Part shown: piece after piece, positions 12,290 to 24,510 of the stretch
Layout of the letters: each line of letters begins with the position of its first letter
Numbering within the stretch: position 1 is the first letter of the stretch
Assembly: GCA_949317995.1 (NCBI GenBank)
Contig: OX439048.1
Location: 31,253,495 to 31,317,494, forward strand
DNA from: Acholoe squamosa
Lineage: Eukaryota; Annelida; Polychaeta; Phyllodocida; Polynoidae
Direction of reading: 5' to 3'
Length of the DNA stretch: 64,000 nt
Program-made: the position numbers and the translations under genes
The notes under the pieces: model-generated
The model's input: the letters and a program-made list of their open reading frames with translations, nothing else
The model's database searches: none
Told to the model about the DNA's origin: nothing

Positions 12290-12360
12290 GGGAGCGATAC
12301 AGTGGGTATGAGCTAGTGTGTAAGACACACACAAGACCTAGGATTCAATCCTACAAAATA
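12290..12360 (+). repeat. tRNA-derived SINE head
   Basis: CAGTGGGTATGAGC resembles a pol III A box (tRNA D arm). About 30 bp further, AGGATTCAATCCT matches a B box with a perfect AGGAT/ATCCT T stem. Between them GTGTG-TAAGA-CACAC can form an anticodon-arm-like hairpin. The spacing is tRNA-like, but no full cloverleaf is seen. The 3' boundary of the SINE body is not visible. Confidence 0.5.
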
Positions 12361-15300
12361 CAAACTCAGGCGAGGTATTTCACACTAGAAGTTTCTCATG
12401 ATGACTAGAAATACCTGTTGGTTGACCGCCCTAGGTTTGTATGAGCTCTAGGTCGTTGTGACCTTTAGATGGTTACATTAGAAGAATAAACTCAGACCCA
12501 GGCTTTGTTGTTTTTTTTGTGTTAGTTGATATTTGTTTGGTTAAATATGCTTTGCTGTCTTTGGTATGTCAATGTACAGGGTCCTGGTTTAAAAAAGTGC
12601 CTCTAAATGAAATGAGTCAGGCAGGGGTTTACACGACAGAGTTCCTGTGATTGACTAGAATTGTAAACTTTTGCTTCTATCTTGCATATGTGACATCTAA
12701 TCAGATAGACTGTAGATATCTGATAATATCAGAATCCAAATCTTGTAAAGCGCGGATGAATACATCGAAAAGGGACGCGTGTCCATTTGTTAGTAGACAG
12801 AATACTATGCCAAGGGCTTTAGTGAAAATAAGAAAATGGCTTCCATATCTACTATTGTGTAGATATGTGATTGTGCAGTCTGAAAGACAATGATAAATAC
12901 GATAAGACTCCCGGGTGACTAGAAAGTCTTTTTTTCTTACACATGCAGACGGAGCCACAAATGAAAGTAAATGGGATCCCTGCGTGTCAAGTCTGTCACC
13001 TGATTTGAATAATAGGCACCTGAGGTATTAGGAAAGGGAAAAAGAGACAAATGTATTTTGCTCTTCAAAAAGAAATGTTCATTGCCCAGACAGACCATTG
13101 ATAATGTATTTTGAACAACAGTGTCCTGCTATTAGTTGTGCTATGCTGCGGGGTTGCATTATTTTATCTACTCTGCTTCGGTTTCTAAAACAAACAAGCA
13201 ATGAGAAAAAGTAAAATAGATTAAGACTGAATCCTTAATTCTAATACGCAGTTCGTACTCAGTAATAGGATTAAAGGCAGGAACACACTATACCAACCAC
13301 ACCCCATGCCACTGCTCTATCATTATCACTCATTCCTATATTAATCACTAAGATCCTCCTACTACTCTTCCACTATTAAGCTTGAGCAGATTGGTAATTT
13401 TCCACATACGTCTACTGGATAAATAAATGCCATGATGGATGTGCCTAACTCATTATCTATTCAAATGGGTTTGAATTGGACAAGGGGGAAGTTTTTAATG
13501 GAGCGTGGTTGACCATACAGGATAGATGGCTGCAAAATATGTCACAGATACCCTTCATGAATAAGTAAAACTTGGAGTAGGTCGAACATAGAATTAGCAT
13601 CCCTTTCCATACCAAACAATCCTGTTTTTCTTACCTTAAAAATGCCTTTCCATAATGTATATGTAGTTGACACCTCGATAATTAGTTTTAGCTCTATGAA
13701 TAAAATGGATGCATACTTTCGAGGCGAACAAGCAATAGCGATATTCATACACTCACACATAAACATTCTCTACCACCTATAGACAACTCCAGATGCCCAC
13801 AGCTCCTCCACCCTCTTCCAGCCGCTTCCCCCAGTGCTGCCGGCCATGCACATCCATGGCTCCTTAAGGCCGATGGTAATGATACTTATATTGAACGTGG
13901 ACGCCATAATCCTCCCATTATTATGTATAGGTCACTGCCCTAACACACCCCTGTATAGAGAAGTGCTGCAGTATGACACCCCCACCCCCAGCCCCATCTC
14001 TGCTCCAGCTACCCACCCCCTGCTCCAGCACCCACCCCTTATCATATAGGCCTACGCCATCCTACACGACCATCATTAGGTGGGGGTAATCCCACTTGCA
14101 GGTGTAGGCTATTCATAGACAGAGGTGCTATCTCACACCATTACTCCACCCACTTTACTCCAGGGCATAATGTTCCCCTCCATATCATAATGGTTAACAT
14201 CATTGAGCATTCTGCCTTGGTGCTGGAGTAGCAGACATATTTAACTGGTAAAAGCCCATACAAGATTGGATACAGAAGATAAAATGCAGTATGTACTCTT
14301 GCAGTTAAAGTGATTTGCTACTTTAGCCGATGTTTATTTTTTTAGAATTATTCATTTTAACATTTTATATATTTTCATTGACAAAGACATAGTTTTCTAG
14401 ATATCTACCACATATATATATGGCCGTGTATGCACCAGTCCATGTTAATGTATTTGTGCATAGTATTCTGATAAAATGGTGCGCCGAAAGCTTGGAGGGA
14501 GCTGAAATTGTATATACATAGAATGGAGGGGCTGCGCAGCGTAGCCCGGCCCCCAACTGCCTTCACAATGGGTTTGTATTGATTTTATTATTCTCCCACA
14601 TTTTCAGCCGCTTCCATTGTTTTATCATCGGTCAGAGAGGCACTTAGAGATCCCCCGTCTGGACATGCCTCGCTGACGTGGCCATTACTATGGGAATGGA
14701 AAGCTGGAGAGTGGTGGGGGAGAGGAAGGGTGCAATTGTATAGGGCCAATTCTCTGCCCAGTTATTTTATACAAAGTCTAGGCTGCTCTAAAGGCATTAC
14801 TGAGAATAGGTTCTTGGTGGTGGAGTGCTGGGTGGAATGGCCGGATGACTGACAGGCAGCCTAGTGGTTATGAAAGCTACTGGACCTTTGGAAGAGGCAC
14901 GAATCTAAACTATCTAACTGTTGCCATTACAAATATAAAATGTCATTTTCATTAGCCAGAGGGGATAGATGTTAGACAATGGTAACCCGCTACAACATGC
15001 TATTTTAGTCGTTTTAATAATTAATGCCAATAGGATTAATCTAGAAGTTCTCGAATTCCCTATAGTGTTAACTACTGTATGTTTGAAATGGCAAATACTT
15101 TTTCTTTTTATTGAAAATGAAACGTTTAGTATGTATTTTTACATAGAATCTGCAATAGGCTCTAGAAACGTAACATACCCCAGTAAATTGACAATGGAAG
15201 CGGTTATTTACGAATGTTATTGCTACGTTCTATGAACAATGGAAGTGGGATTACGCAAATATTATACGTAATTTCCCACCAGCATAATTATTTGTAACCG

Positions 15301-16724
15301 TTTTAGCTAAAAACTGGTTGTTTGAAAAAAGAATCTTGCTATCGCCATGTACGTCGTGTTAGCACGGTTTCACCAAGGATTGAAGAGTGTGAGAGACTGT
15401 CGCCAAGCAGAGGCAATCCTAGGCATAGTAGTAGTAAGAGGGAGTGAAGGCTCTAGTCCCAATTCTCCTTTGCCACCCATGAAGGGCCTAGGATTAAAGA
15501 GGGGTACCTCAGTAACCAGCTCTTGTCCCAAGTCTCCTTTGTCCACCTGGGGTGCCAATGCACAGGTAGAAAATTGGGGAAACCAGCAAACGCAGGTTCA
15601 CCCTCTGACCTTACATATAGAAGTAAACAGGAAGCCTCACCGGAAGCAGGACTGACCTCGTGCGTGTTAGTAGCACAGGAAATGTGTACTTCTTCTAAGG
15701 CAAAGACCAGAGTAGTATAGAGAATTGATGGTATGTCCATGGGAGTACCTGTAAGTAGTATATATGGAAACCACCATATGGCTCTGATGATTTATTACGG
15801 TATTATGCTTTAAATGACAGTGAACACACTTTTCCCACCGTAACTGTGTCCTCTTGTAGAGCCCGTTGATTGGTCTCCCTGATCTAATAGCCGATATGAT
15901 GTGTGTACCAGTAGGTCCAGTGCATACCAATAGTATCAGAAATTGCAGGATGGGGGGTGGTATACGCTGTGCTAAATGATGTTGCGTGTAGGAATGCAAT
16001 TGCATGTGGTGCAGAGCCATCAAACTCTATAATTGCCAAACTGGAGTATTGTATCGTTATCGATCGGATTTCCCAGAGCCAGACCAGAATATGTACTATA
16101 GGTAACAGTGGACATCGTCGCATGTCAATTAATCACCGTGGGAATTTGGTTACACATCTTGCCAAGTTCCTGTTCTATGTATAGCACATTGCTGACTGGT
16201 CAGGTTTTGATGATGGTACATCTGTGTTCTCATGTGTCAGACGGTGATTAATCAGAAATCACTTCTACTGGCTTCCTTGATGAATTAGTTAAGTAACTTC
16301 ATCCCAATGAATCCCAATAAGTCATTGAAGTGAGCAATCACTCAGAAATAAGATGTGGCTGCTCAGTCAACATTAAAAGAAAAATTCAATTCCCTTTTGA
16401 AATATTAAATTCATCAATGTCCTAATCGTTTTTCAATAATTAAGTGATCCGTCCAGGAGAAAGGGTGACTTTGTGGAGCATTCTTTCTGTGTGGCTATTT
16501 CCTTAAAACCAATGTTTCCATCAAACTGTCTTGACTCCATGCATACCCCCCCCCCCTCGCAGCTGCCACCCCTCTCACCTCACCCCTCTGCCAAGGACGC
16601 TAACCCCATCCATGAATAGTGCCTAAACAAAGGGATAATCTCCTGCCGGATCTATTCGGTTTTGGCCCCATCGCCCCTATCCAACCACTACTCCTTCCCC
16701 TCTAACCCTCCTCTCCACCCCCAT
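12361..16724. other. non-coding host DNA with weak ORFs
   Basis: No secure gene. A plus-strand segment after CGCTTCCCCCAG (13835-13875) before GTAATG is open in two frames but too short to trust. A minus-strand ATG ORF (13766 downward) reaches an in-frame GTAAGA near 13633 and could be a minus-strand exon. A 102-codon ATG ORF at 15347-15655 overlaps open frames on the other strand. None is called. Confidence 0.4.
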
Positions 16725-16848
16725 CCCTTGAACCCTTGAAGGGCCACGTGATACATCCCGGCTCAAATACCTTGCCCCATGCAGGGCTAGTTAATATGAT
16801 GCAGGGATGCACTGGTACTAGATAGACGTGACCCTCAAAGGGTTAGAA
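16725..16848. repeat. copy of a CCCTTNAAGGG-ended fold-back family
   Basis: CCCTTGAAGGGCCACGTG at the left and CCCTCAAAGGGTTAG at the right are inverted ends. Between them lie GCCCCATGCAGGGC and GATGCAGGGATGCA motifs like those in related segments at 18.3, 32.0, 52.9, 59.7 and 60.9 kb. This is inferred to be a degenerate non-autonomous fold-back (MITE-like) family. Confidence 0.4.
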
Positions 16849-16965
16849 CTCTGGCCTCCTGTGCCACCTCTTCATCCAGACCCCTTTTCCACCCCTCCTC
16901 CCTCGTGCCACACCTCGCACCTCATTTCTCCAGGGCTAATTAAACAGCTCCCCCACCTGCCCTAG

Positions 16966-17073
16966 GTCGCGCTGGGCCGAGTGCCTATTAATAATACAGG
17001 TCTCTATACCACCCCCGCCCTGTACCCCTTCCTCCAGCGGCTCACCGACCGTCTATACCCTCCCCCTGGGTTG
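16966..17073 (+). CDS. candidate exon 3 of the phase-matched chain (36 codons)
   Basis: A C-rich tract ending CCACCTGCCCTAG precedes 36 open codons and a GTAGGG donor. Start and end are both phase 0. The reading contains INNTGLYTTPALYPFLQRLT followed by DRLYPPPGL, which looks like structured protein with an N-linked glycosylation-type NNT. The frame stays open past this weak donor, so the true exon end could lie downstream. The protein is not recognised. Confidence 0.5.
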
Positions 17074-18365
17074 GTAGGGGATGGAGGTGGAGGTGTGGTT
17101 TGGTTCCCTGTCTCATCACACCCTCCTGTGATTGGGCTGAATACACAAGCGCCACTTGAAGCTCTTTCTCCCAACCCACCCTGGCATACATTCATATGTA
17201 TTTCCATCCCACTTTATCTTTTTTTTTACAGAGAAGTTTCAGCTTTAATGTACGAAGTTATCCTTTTAATATGAGATTTTTCCATCTCATTGTTGAATAT
17301 ATTTCATTAGCTATATCTAATTTGACTTAAGTTGGTTATCTGACGAAGTATTGTGTTTTTATGAGAATTAATAAGAAGCAGGAAAGGTTGTGTTTGTTAA
17401 AATGGTTGAGGGATGGCGACCTCTTTCCTAGTATCACCCATCCTAACACTGGTAAGCAAAGTGGGTTGCATTCTGCCGTTACCACTGGTAACAAGATTCC
17501 AGATGCTTCTTCCTGGGAGACACCAGATAAAAAACAGTTTTCACGAAAAAGGCAAAATACTGATGCCACTCCCAGTCCATTGCTAATTAAACCATAGAAA
17601 ACAATTTCACTGAAGTTTCTTGCGCTCACCCCGGGGAACACCCCCAGGAAATATGAGACACCCTGTATTGGAATTAGGAAAGTTAGGAGGAAGATTGTCA
17701 GGCATGGTTTTATTACATTTCCCCCTTTCCTTTTCACCTCTCGGCCGGATGGACGTCTTGGCGCGGCTTGGCTGTAAGTAGCCTTTATTCTCACTTCGCG
17801 CGCCCTATATACTAATTGCACTATTGGAGGTTTTTATCGATCTGACTGTGAAAATGTCGTCTGCTGGAGGAAAGACAATTATCCTATCAAATAATTCTGG
17901 TGATCCCCGGTAGGGGATGGGCAGATCAAACAGATTTGACAACCCCCTGCAGTAAGACATGCAAGGATCACAGCCCCAGCCCTGCCGCCTTTAATTAGCT
18001 TAATTCTCTCCCGATTGACACTGGCTTTAATTGGCAAAGCCGTCTTACCCATTGGGAACTTAGTGCTATATAGGTTCGGCACGTAATGTATTTAGATCGC
18101 TATACATAGACTACCCTAAGCTAGGATTAGACCGCGCTTAGTCAAGGGATAGGCATGAGTCGTGACTATATCTAGAACAATCTCAATTGATTGCTACCTT
18201 AAGTAGATAATGATAACATTCAGAATAGAAGGATAAACACATTTAAAATAGAGGGACTTTTTTATTTGACACAATTACACTTAACACAGCAGGAGGACGG
18301 TCGGTTCGATTCGCTTTAGCCCCTTCAGGGACCGCATATGGTAAGTGCATTGATGGATCATGGCT
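17074..18365. other. non-coding host DNA, probable intron of the chain gene
   Basis: A 161-codon minus-strand frame at 17336-17821 starts with GTG, not ATG, and has no splice support, so it is not called. Nothing else is recognised. Confidence 0.45.
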
Positions 18366-18536
18366 ATTGGTCGTCATGATGCATAAATGCAGCCCAGGTA
18401 CGTCTACTCGCCAGGACTGCTGTTATGCATCGTGCCAACCTGTGAGATTGGGTTTAAGCTGAATTCCTCTGTGTGTTCTACCTCCCATCCCTGCTATAGT
18501 ATCTTATAACAAATTATACATTTATCATAGGAAGAA
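18366..18536. repeat. 171-bp dispersed repeat, copy 1 (with internal hairpin)
   Basis: This block is nearly identical to 19122-19292. It contains ATGCATAAATGCAGCCC..GG and, 12 nt later, CCAGGACTGCTGTTATGCAT, forming a 20-bp-arm hairpin with about three mismatches. The block GTCATGATGCAT.AATGCAGCCC recurs at 32076. It belongs to the fold-back family noted at 16725. Confidence 0.8.
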
Positions 18537-19121
18537 CACAATATATATTATTTTATATCCCTATATATATACTCTACCCAAATTCACAGGTACCAGGCAC
18601 TCCCCATTAACCATCATGTAATCTGGGGGAATCATGATATTCATTTATGAATATTATGATTATATTTTGGCGGTCAAGGACCATTACTGGCATCATTTCG
18701 CCTTTTTATCGCTCCTATGCAGCTTTCCAGAATGATCTATGAATGATTTATCCATGTTACCCACTGCTGCTTCTAATGATGGCCCATTAACATCATTCAT
18801 GAAGCCTTCCCTGGAATAGACCACAAAGTTAAAGCTGATGAATATAATCATTCATAGTTCCTTTCCTATCTCGCCCACACATGCAACGACTTGATTCAGA
18901 ATGCAATAATCATAATCATTAATTTGCTGTTTGGGACATGGACATTTGGAACTCACAATGTTGAATATTCTAGAGGGACACTGTTCTTTATCCCTTTTTT
19001 TTCATCAAAAATTAATGGTGCAATATGCTGACCCTTTAAGTGTGTGCTAGCCCAATATGGTGCGATGATGCATGAGAGTAGCCCCAGCCAATTACTCAAA
19101 ATTGGTTTTATTCATGAATAC

Positions 19122-19292
19122 ATTGGTCGTCATGATGCATAAATGCAGCCCTGGTACATCTACTCGCCAGGACTGCTGTTATGCATCGTGCCAACCTGTG
19201 AGATTGGGTTTAAGCTGAATTCCTCTGTGTGTTCTACCTCCCATCCCTGCTATAGTATCTTATAACAGATTATACATTTATCATAGGAAGAA
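19122..19292. repeat. 171-bp dispersed repeat, copy 2
   Basis: Only a few substitutions separate it from copy 1 at 18366. In copy 1 the repeat continues directly into TATTTTATATCCCTATATATA. In copy 2 that tail reappears only at about 19804, so about 500 bp separate the two halves, consistent with a nested insertion. Confidence 0.8.
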
Positions 19293-19393
19293 ATAAGCAA
19301 ATGTCAACGATCAGGCCTTGTTGAATACGGGCAGAAGCACCTCTGGGAATACAATCCTAAATTATTCACTGTGAGTTGACATTTGCATTTATT
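19291..19393. mobile_element. small inverted-repeat (MITE-like) element
   Basis: AAATAAGCAAATGTCAAC (19291-19308) has its inverse GTTGACATTTGC(AT)TTATT at 19375-19393. It begins exactly where copy 2 of the 171-bp repeat ends, supporting an insertion boundary. No ORF is present. Confidence 0.5.
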
Positions 19394-21020
19394 ATATGGC
19401 CCACGGGTTTAAATTGCTTTTAAATAAAGGATTTCAACAATATTTACTGGTTTTGAAGGCATAGACTCGTCCCGGTTTGTTTTGATCCGCCATGACACCT
19501 TGCTCGACGAAGTAGGTCATGTGATACGGAGCTAGCCGCTGCTTTTAGTTTCGATATAATACATAGATATACCTTAAACAATTCATAACATATTATTTAC
19601 CTAGTTCAATCATTGTTATACCGTAAAACTTCTAATAACCATACCTAAATACGAAACAAATTAGCTCTGTATAAATTTCAAAATGGCGCCGCTGAATATG
19701 CGAGGATCGTATTCCATCCCCCCCATTGAATACGGCGTAAGTAGTACTAATCTATAGTGTCGTCGGTATTAGCCATATAATAACACAATATATTACCTAT
19801 CAGCTATTTTATATCCCTATATATAAAGTCTATCCATAGTGGTCTAGAAAAAGAATGTGCACGATTTTACTCTGTATACACTTTCCCCCCTCTAAACTAC
19901 CCAGGGAAATCTGTGCGTGTTCTACTCAAGAGGAACACAAAGAAAAATTCCCTCCTCCACAGAAGCCTCACAAATCCCTTCTATTATCACCTGATTAATC
20001 CCCAGATACCCCCCCCCCCCTCCACAACCTACCCACTTCCAGTCTTCCTCATCCCAAACCCCAAACCTGACACCTTTATCTATGGCACTAGCCCATCCCC
20101 CACATGCATTATTGCGTGCATGGAGTGACCACGAAGGCCTGTGTGTGAGTGCGTGGGTGGGTGCATTACCTAGTGCCTTATTATTTACATTGTCAGTATT
20201 GTGTCGGCTACGCCCCATTAGTTACCTACCAGTCACCTACATGATGGCCAACTGTCCATGTATCGATCCTGATGATAAGAGCCTAGGGCCTGGTCAGCGG
20301 CCCAATGCCGACGCCTGACGTGTACTGAGGGGTGGGGTGGGGGTATCATTGACGCGTGTATATGTGGTGGAAAGGATTTATTTTATTCTATTTTTTTAAC
20401 ATGGATCTGGATGTAGCCTCACTAGACACCCCCCCCCTCCCGAAATCCCCTCCCCCATAACATCTATGTATAGGAGATGCAGTCGGAAAATGCTTTCCTA
20501 TCCCTTTGTCCTAATAGAAACTTTGGGGGAGGTAAATTGGGGAGAGGGGACTTCCAGACTTCCAGATCTTGACTTCCAGGGGAAAGGGGATTTCCAGGGA
20601 CGTAATCTCGTGCTGGCTACCGTATATTGGATGCCCTTGTGGTTCAATATCCATCACATTTGGAGGACGTGTGTATCAGAGAAAAGTCCCGTATGAGTGA
20701 TGTTATTCCGTTGTCAGAAAAAAACAAGATGGTATCTGTTTTTCCACAACTTCAAGATATATGTACAATAAACCACCAATAAGCCACTGCCCTTTGATAA
20801 ACTGCCCACAAAGCAGGCTCCCTATCTATTCTCTATTACCAACTACCAGTCCCTCCGGTAGGTAGACACTACAGTCAGATTTATCTTCCCACACTCTACC
20901 TTATCACACCCCCTGGGAGGCAGACTTAACAGTTGACACTGTTCTAATCTCTGCAGACACTATCAATCCTGTTCCTGCTCACCCAAATCACCCCCCCCCC
21001 CCTGTCACATGCCTCTCCAG
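19394..21020. other. non-coding host DNA with C-homopolymers
   Basis: C runs of 9 to 12 bases occur at 20009-20020, about 20429-20437 and 20991-21002. The last lies just upstream of the 21021 exon acceptor. An open segment near 20190-20318 reads protein-like (YLPVTYMMANCPCIDPDDKS) but has no consensus splice sites, so it is left uncalled. Confidence 0.45.
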
Positions 21021-21077
21021 TACATCACAGACACCCCCACCCCCACAGTGTTGGAGCCCATCCCCCAGCTTCCTCCA
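21021..21077 (+). CDS. candidate exon 4 of the phase-matched chain (19 codons)
   Basis: The acceptor GCCTCTCCAG follows a 12-C run, and the donor is a perfect GTGAGT. Exactly 19 codons are open (YITDTPTPTVLEPIPQLPP), starting and ending in phase 0 as the neighbouring exons require. It is Pro/Thr-rich, suggesting a flexible linker. Confidence 0.5.
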
Positions 21078-21981
21078 GTGAGTCCCCAGCCTCCAGTGTC
21101 TAAGGAAGTCCATTGTCTTGCTATTGATTGCTGAGCAGGGATTGTGTGCACTCGTTTGTGTTGTTACCAATGGCTGGTGGCCTTGGATGGGCAAAGACTA
21201 TGCTGGGACATGGAGGTTTTATTTGTTGAAATCAGCCAACAGAGAGGAAGAGTTTGGCAAATTCAACACAGGACACAAATGGGTGTATTCTGTCTAATGG
21301 TGTGCCTCCTCTGATCATTCAGACATCGTCTCTATGGTTGTTGATTGTGCAGAATCTCAGATTACGAGATTCTGTATAGTTTGTCATCGGGTAAATAATG
21401 TCACTATCAGTCTTGGACGAATGCTGTTTGAATCAAGGTGTTGAATTTTTCATCGTCAGTGATTTGTTATTGTATAGAATTTAAAGTCTAATATAATATA
21501 AATGCAGTTTAATTATGAGTGTTTTCTTGCATTCCGTTGCAATTGTCCACAGTTGAAACTATAATATGCACAAAGATCCATGTCTAAGATTCGATATGAA
21601 TGCAGTACTCAAATAATATTGTGCGAATAATATTGCGCCACTTTTGCTGTCTACGGTAATTACCAGATAATTTAAGTTTTCAGTCTTTTGAAAGCAATGT
21701 CACCGCTCCATATCATCTGTAGGAACTATCCCCACCACCACCACCATTCACTTACCTCATATTCTTCCCACACGTGCCCAGAAGGAGAACATAAAGGAAT
21801 CAATTTTATTGAATTTCCTACATATGAAACGTCAACCCTTTCCCCACAATTGCCTTGTCACCGACCGCGTCCGGTCTAGAACGGAAGTTACGTCAGTAAA
21901 CGCTAGCAGTCACATGATAGTTTATTAAGCCAATCGGTGCTGTGAAAGTTTGTGACGTAAGAGATTTGTGAGCACTAGTAG

Positions 21982-22048
21982 GCTGAGGATGGTGGGCAGG
22001 AGCTGGCTGTTGTCACCCCTGCCTCAAAATTCAGCACAAAATACCCAG
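21982..22048 (+). CDS. candidate exon 5 of the phase-matched chain
   Basis: The acceptor (CACTAGTAG) is weak, without a clear pyrimidine tract. The donor is GTAAAA. The segment gives 22 codons containing GGQELAVVTPASKFSTKYP plus one base of a split codon. That base joins the two at 22520 to make GTG, so the reading continues smoothly. Another frame contains an ATG at about 21988, so an alternative first exon is possible. Confidence 0.4.
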
Positions 22049-22519
22049 GTAAAATTTTGAAATCAGTTCTATCATTTACCCTTGGCTTGCCCACCCTCTA
22101 TATGGACACAAATTCTGTTCAAAACAGGATGTAATATGTAACATTTGTCAGAATTCTTTGCTAGAGGGGTCATTCTTATTGCTATAAAGAGATCATCACA
22201 AATTGCCTGGGTTTACCTTGGGTTGGAGGAGCAAATTGGTCAATGCTGTAATTGGGGACTCATAACACTTCACATTTTGCCAGGTTAGATACAGCCAGGG
22301 TAAGCATTCATACTGGTAGTATGGCTTCAGTCTTTGTAAAGGCGGGTTGCATGTGTGTATGAATAGAAGTGTTAAGGGCATTCTGAACTAAAATCATTAG
22401 TGATCCGGGGATGCATGTGGCATATGGTAGGGGCGTGACATAGTAGCAAACCGGTTATATATAAATGGATGGGGCTTGGGTGACTGGGGGGTAATGGTAA
22501 TGTAATAATGTGTATCCAG

Positions 22520-22666
22520 TGCTTACCCAATCCATTCTGCTCAGTCCAAGAGTATCAACTCCATACAGTCAGTCCTCAGACCAGAGCCAACCCTTTCACC
22601 CACTCATTAGTACACAAACACAGGCCACCACTCAGCCCCCGATGACGTCACAAAGGGCCGTCACTG
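22520..22666 (+). CDS. candidate exon 6 of the phase-matched chain, Ser/Thr/Gln-rich
   Basis: The acceptor is TGTGTATCCAG. The reading is 48 codons beginning LTQSILLSPRVSTPYSQSSD and continuing rich in Q, T, S and P, which suggests a disordered region. A GTAACA donor after 22666 gives phase 1, matching the strong acceptor at 24687. A stronger-looking GTAAGG donor at 22695 would give phase 2 and no open continuation, so I prefer 22666. The frame otherwise runs to TAA at about 22696. Confidence 0.5.
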
Positions 22667-22681
22667 GTAACAGGCTGGTAC

Positions 22682-23057
22682 AGGAGCTCTTAATGTAAGG
22701 CGTCAATCAGGAACCAGCGGCCAGTGCGGCACCGGAGACACGACGAGACTACTCTGATTGGCTGAATTCTGACCTGAATGTTCTATGGGTTTTTTGTGTG
22801 TTGAGAAGAAGTCACTTTAACCCTGTATATCTCAGAGCTAGATTACAAGACGTGGTAGGTCTATCGAGCACTTCCAGTTTAATTCACAGCATTTCCTATT
22901 AGACATCAAGAGAAAAGGATTGGAACTATGAATCCAGCTGCATGGAATTTAATTTCATGTTACTGGTCCCTTTTTCAAAATTCTGTAATAGATCAATGCC
23001 CTGTCTATTGAAACCATCGCTGGATCAATTTGAAAACATCATTAAGTTGCTTCAATT
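22682..23057. repeat. source copy of a 376-bp segment repeated 3985 bp downstream
   Basis: The whole block matches 26667-27042 at about 98 per cent by eye with no length change. Only the downstream copy is embedded between two duplicated segments, so this one is likely the donor. It lies just past the candidate exon ending at 22666. Confidence 0.9.
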
Positions 23058-23339
23058 CACCGAAGGGTTTGAAACCAATCAATCTTCCCTCTGCCATTGC
23101 CCTGATAGGGCATGACTTTATTAAAAGTTTACCATCGATCGACTTTTGAAACGCAAGAATTTATTGACTAGAAATATATGAATACGAGTAGACTAATCAC
23201 CTGAAAGTTGTCGTGTGTCCACCCTAGCTGTAACCTTGTAGGCTCATTCCTCCATTTAATCTATTCAATACCGATCTCATTACCCGCAATATATCCCAGA
23301 TCCTCCAGTAACCCTTTCTCTCCCTCATCACCAAGTCTC

Positions 23340-23570
23340 TGCTGAGTGCTGGTCGAATCTGGAGTGCAAGTGATGGCGGACGTCGTTTGTTTGTTGACAT
23401 CCCTTAGTGCGCAGGTAAATCAATGATGCGTGACGGCGTTGTTTGGGGTCAGAGGTCACGGTGCCTACTCTGTGATTGCGGAGCCAGTATACTGTAAACA
23501 TTTACTGAGGCGTGCGCCGGATGTAGGGCCCCGCCCGCGCCCCCATGCGGCAAACAATGCTACCGAACGT
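23340..23570. promoter_or_regulatory. CpG-rich patch, possible promoter region
   Basis: CpG density rises sharply here (GGCGGACGTCG, GACGGCG, GTGCGCCGG, CCCGCCCGCGCC), unlike the surrounding sequence. An ATG with good context and a donor lie inside it. No TATA box or initiator can be assigned. Confidence 0.4.
23373..23414 (+). CDS. candidate first coding exon (MADVVCLLTSLSAQ)
   Basis: The ATG (GTGATGG context) opens 14 codons, MADVVCLLTSLSAQ, ending at a GTAAAT donor in phase 0. It lies in a CpG-rich patch, as expected for an animal promoter-proximal exon. It does not join the 24687 exon in the long open frame there, which needs phase 1. If real it starts a different transcript. Confidence 0.35.
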
Positions 23571-24189
23571 TACATTTGAAATACGAAACTTGAATGTCAA
23601 CTCCGCCAGACGGGCTCAATCGTTGTCAAGCCTGAGGGGTTGAGGGAAAAATTGTCACTCTGATTTGATATTCGGCTACCAGCTCTTTTTGTGTCATTAT
23701 TGAAATGTCTAGGTGGCAGGTGGAAAAAAAGAGGGCAAGAATAAAACGTGACACAGGTGCCATAGCTATTTGTGTTGTAATGGCTCTCTGACAAAACCTT
23801 GCTTCTCAATACAAAATTGCCTTTTACAGCTCTCATTTGAAGTCTAGTACTATGGGGTGGATGCCCGTGTCAGTTATGTCGGCATTTACTTTTCAGATGC
23901 ATTCTCCTAGCTGTTTCATTTCCACAGAAGTAACCAACCACATGTTCTAACAATAAATGATATGGATAGGCCCTTAGCTTATCTGCACTGACGGACTCAG
24001 AAATCATCTGCAATAATGATAGCCAACAAATTAACACCCCTTAAATAACAATTTGCCCTCTGTGGAGATAAGGAAGAGGGTTTATTCCTTTGGGGCTGTT
24101 CCCTTTCCCTTCTCTTGATTAGCATCCCTTTTTCATGACCCTTCCCATTCCCTGCACAAACATATATCCTTATCAGAAGACCTGAGCAC

Positions 24190-24510
24190 TGGGAGTGCGC
24201 GCGCAGATTGTGTAATGACGGCGACCATGATGGAAATGGGGGCGGCCATGATGGAAGATACCAGCGAGACCACATGGTCATCAATTGTTGTGTGGAACAT
24301 CAATGTTATCTCCCATCAACATTGCCGTTGCCAAGGATACGCCCTTGTTGCCAAGAGGGGATGCCCCAGTGGTTACCAAGGGTACCAAACTGGCCCATCA
24401 GGCCCTGAGCGACCCCATTTCATTAGGCCCTGAGCGACCCCATTTCATTAGGCCAAGGTCAAGGTCATGTAATCAGGAGAGAGACGCTGATGGGATGACC
24501 TTGACCTTGG
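24190..24510. promoter_or_regulatory. regulatory-motif cluster (CpG, X-box-like, nuclear receptor)
   Basis: A GTGCGCGCGCAG start is followed by repeated GGCGACCATGATGG/GGCGGCCATGATGG blocks (YY1-like). Next come three GTTGCC/GTTACCAAGG blocks resembling RFX X-box half-sites, a tandem duplication of a 25-bp unit (24401-24425, 24426-24450), and an inverted pair of AGGTCAAGGTCA. Two overlapping frames are open across it, one with a GTATGC donor at 24531. The 25-bp duplication and exact inverted repeat fit regulatory DNA better than coding. Confidence 0.4.

Noticed and set aside
15347-15655. 102-codon ATG ORF
   Set aside because: Both strands are open here, there is an internal sequence repetition, and no splice or poly(A) context supports a gene.
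17336-17821. 161-codon minus-strand ORF
   Set aside because: Starts with GTG, no ATG-based protein of note, no splice sites, no recognisable domain.
22667-22694. Extension of the 22520 exon to the GTAAGG donor at 22695
   Set aside because: It would end in phase 2, for which the downstream acceptor at 24687 gives an early stop; the GTAACA donor fits the long terminal frame.
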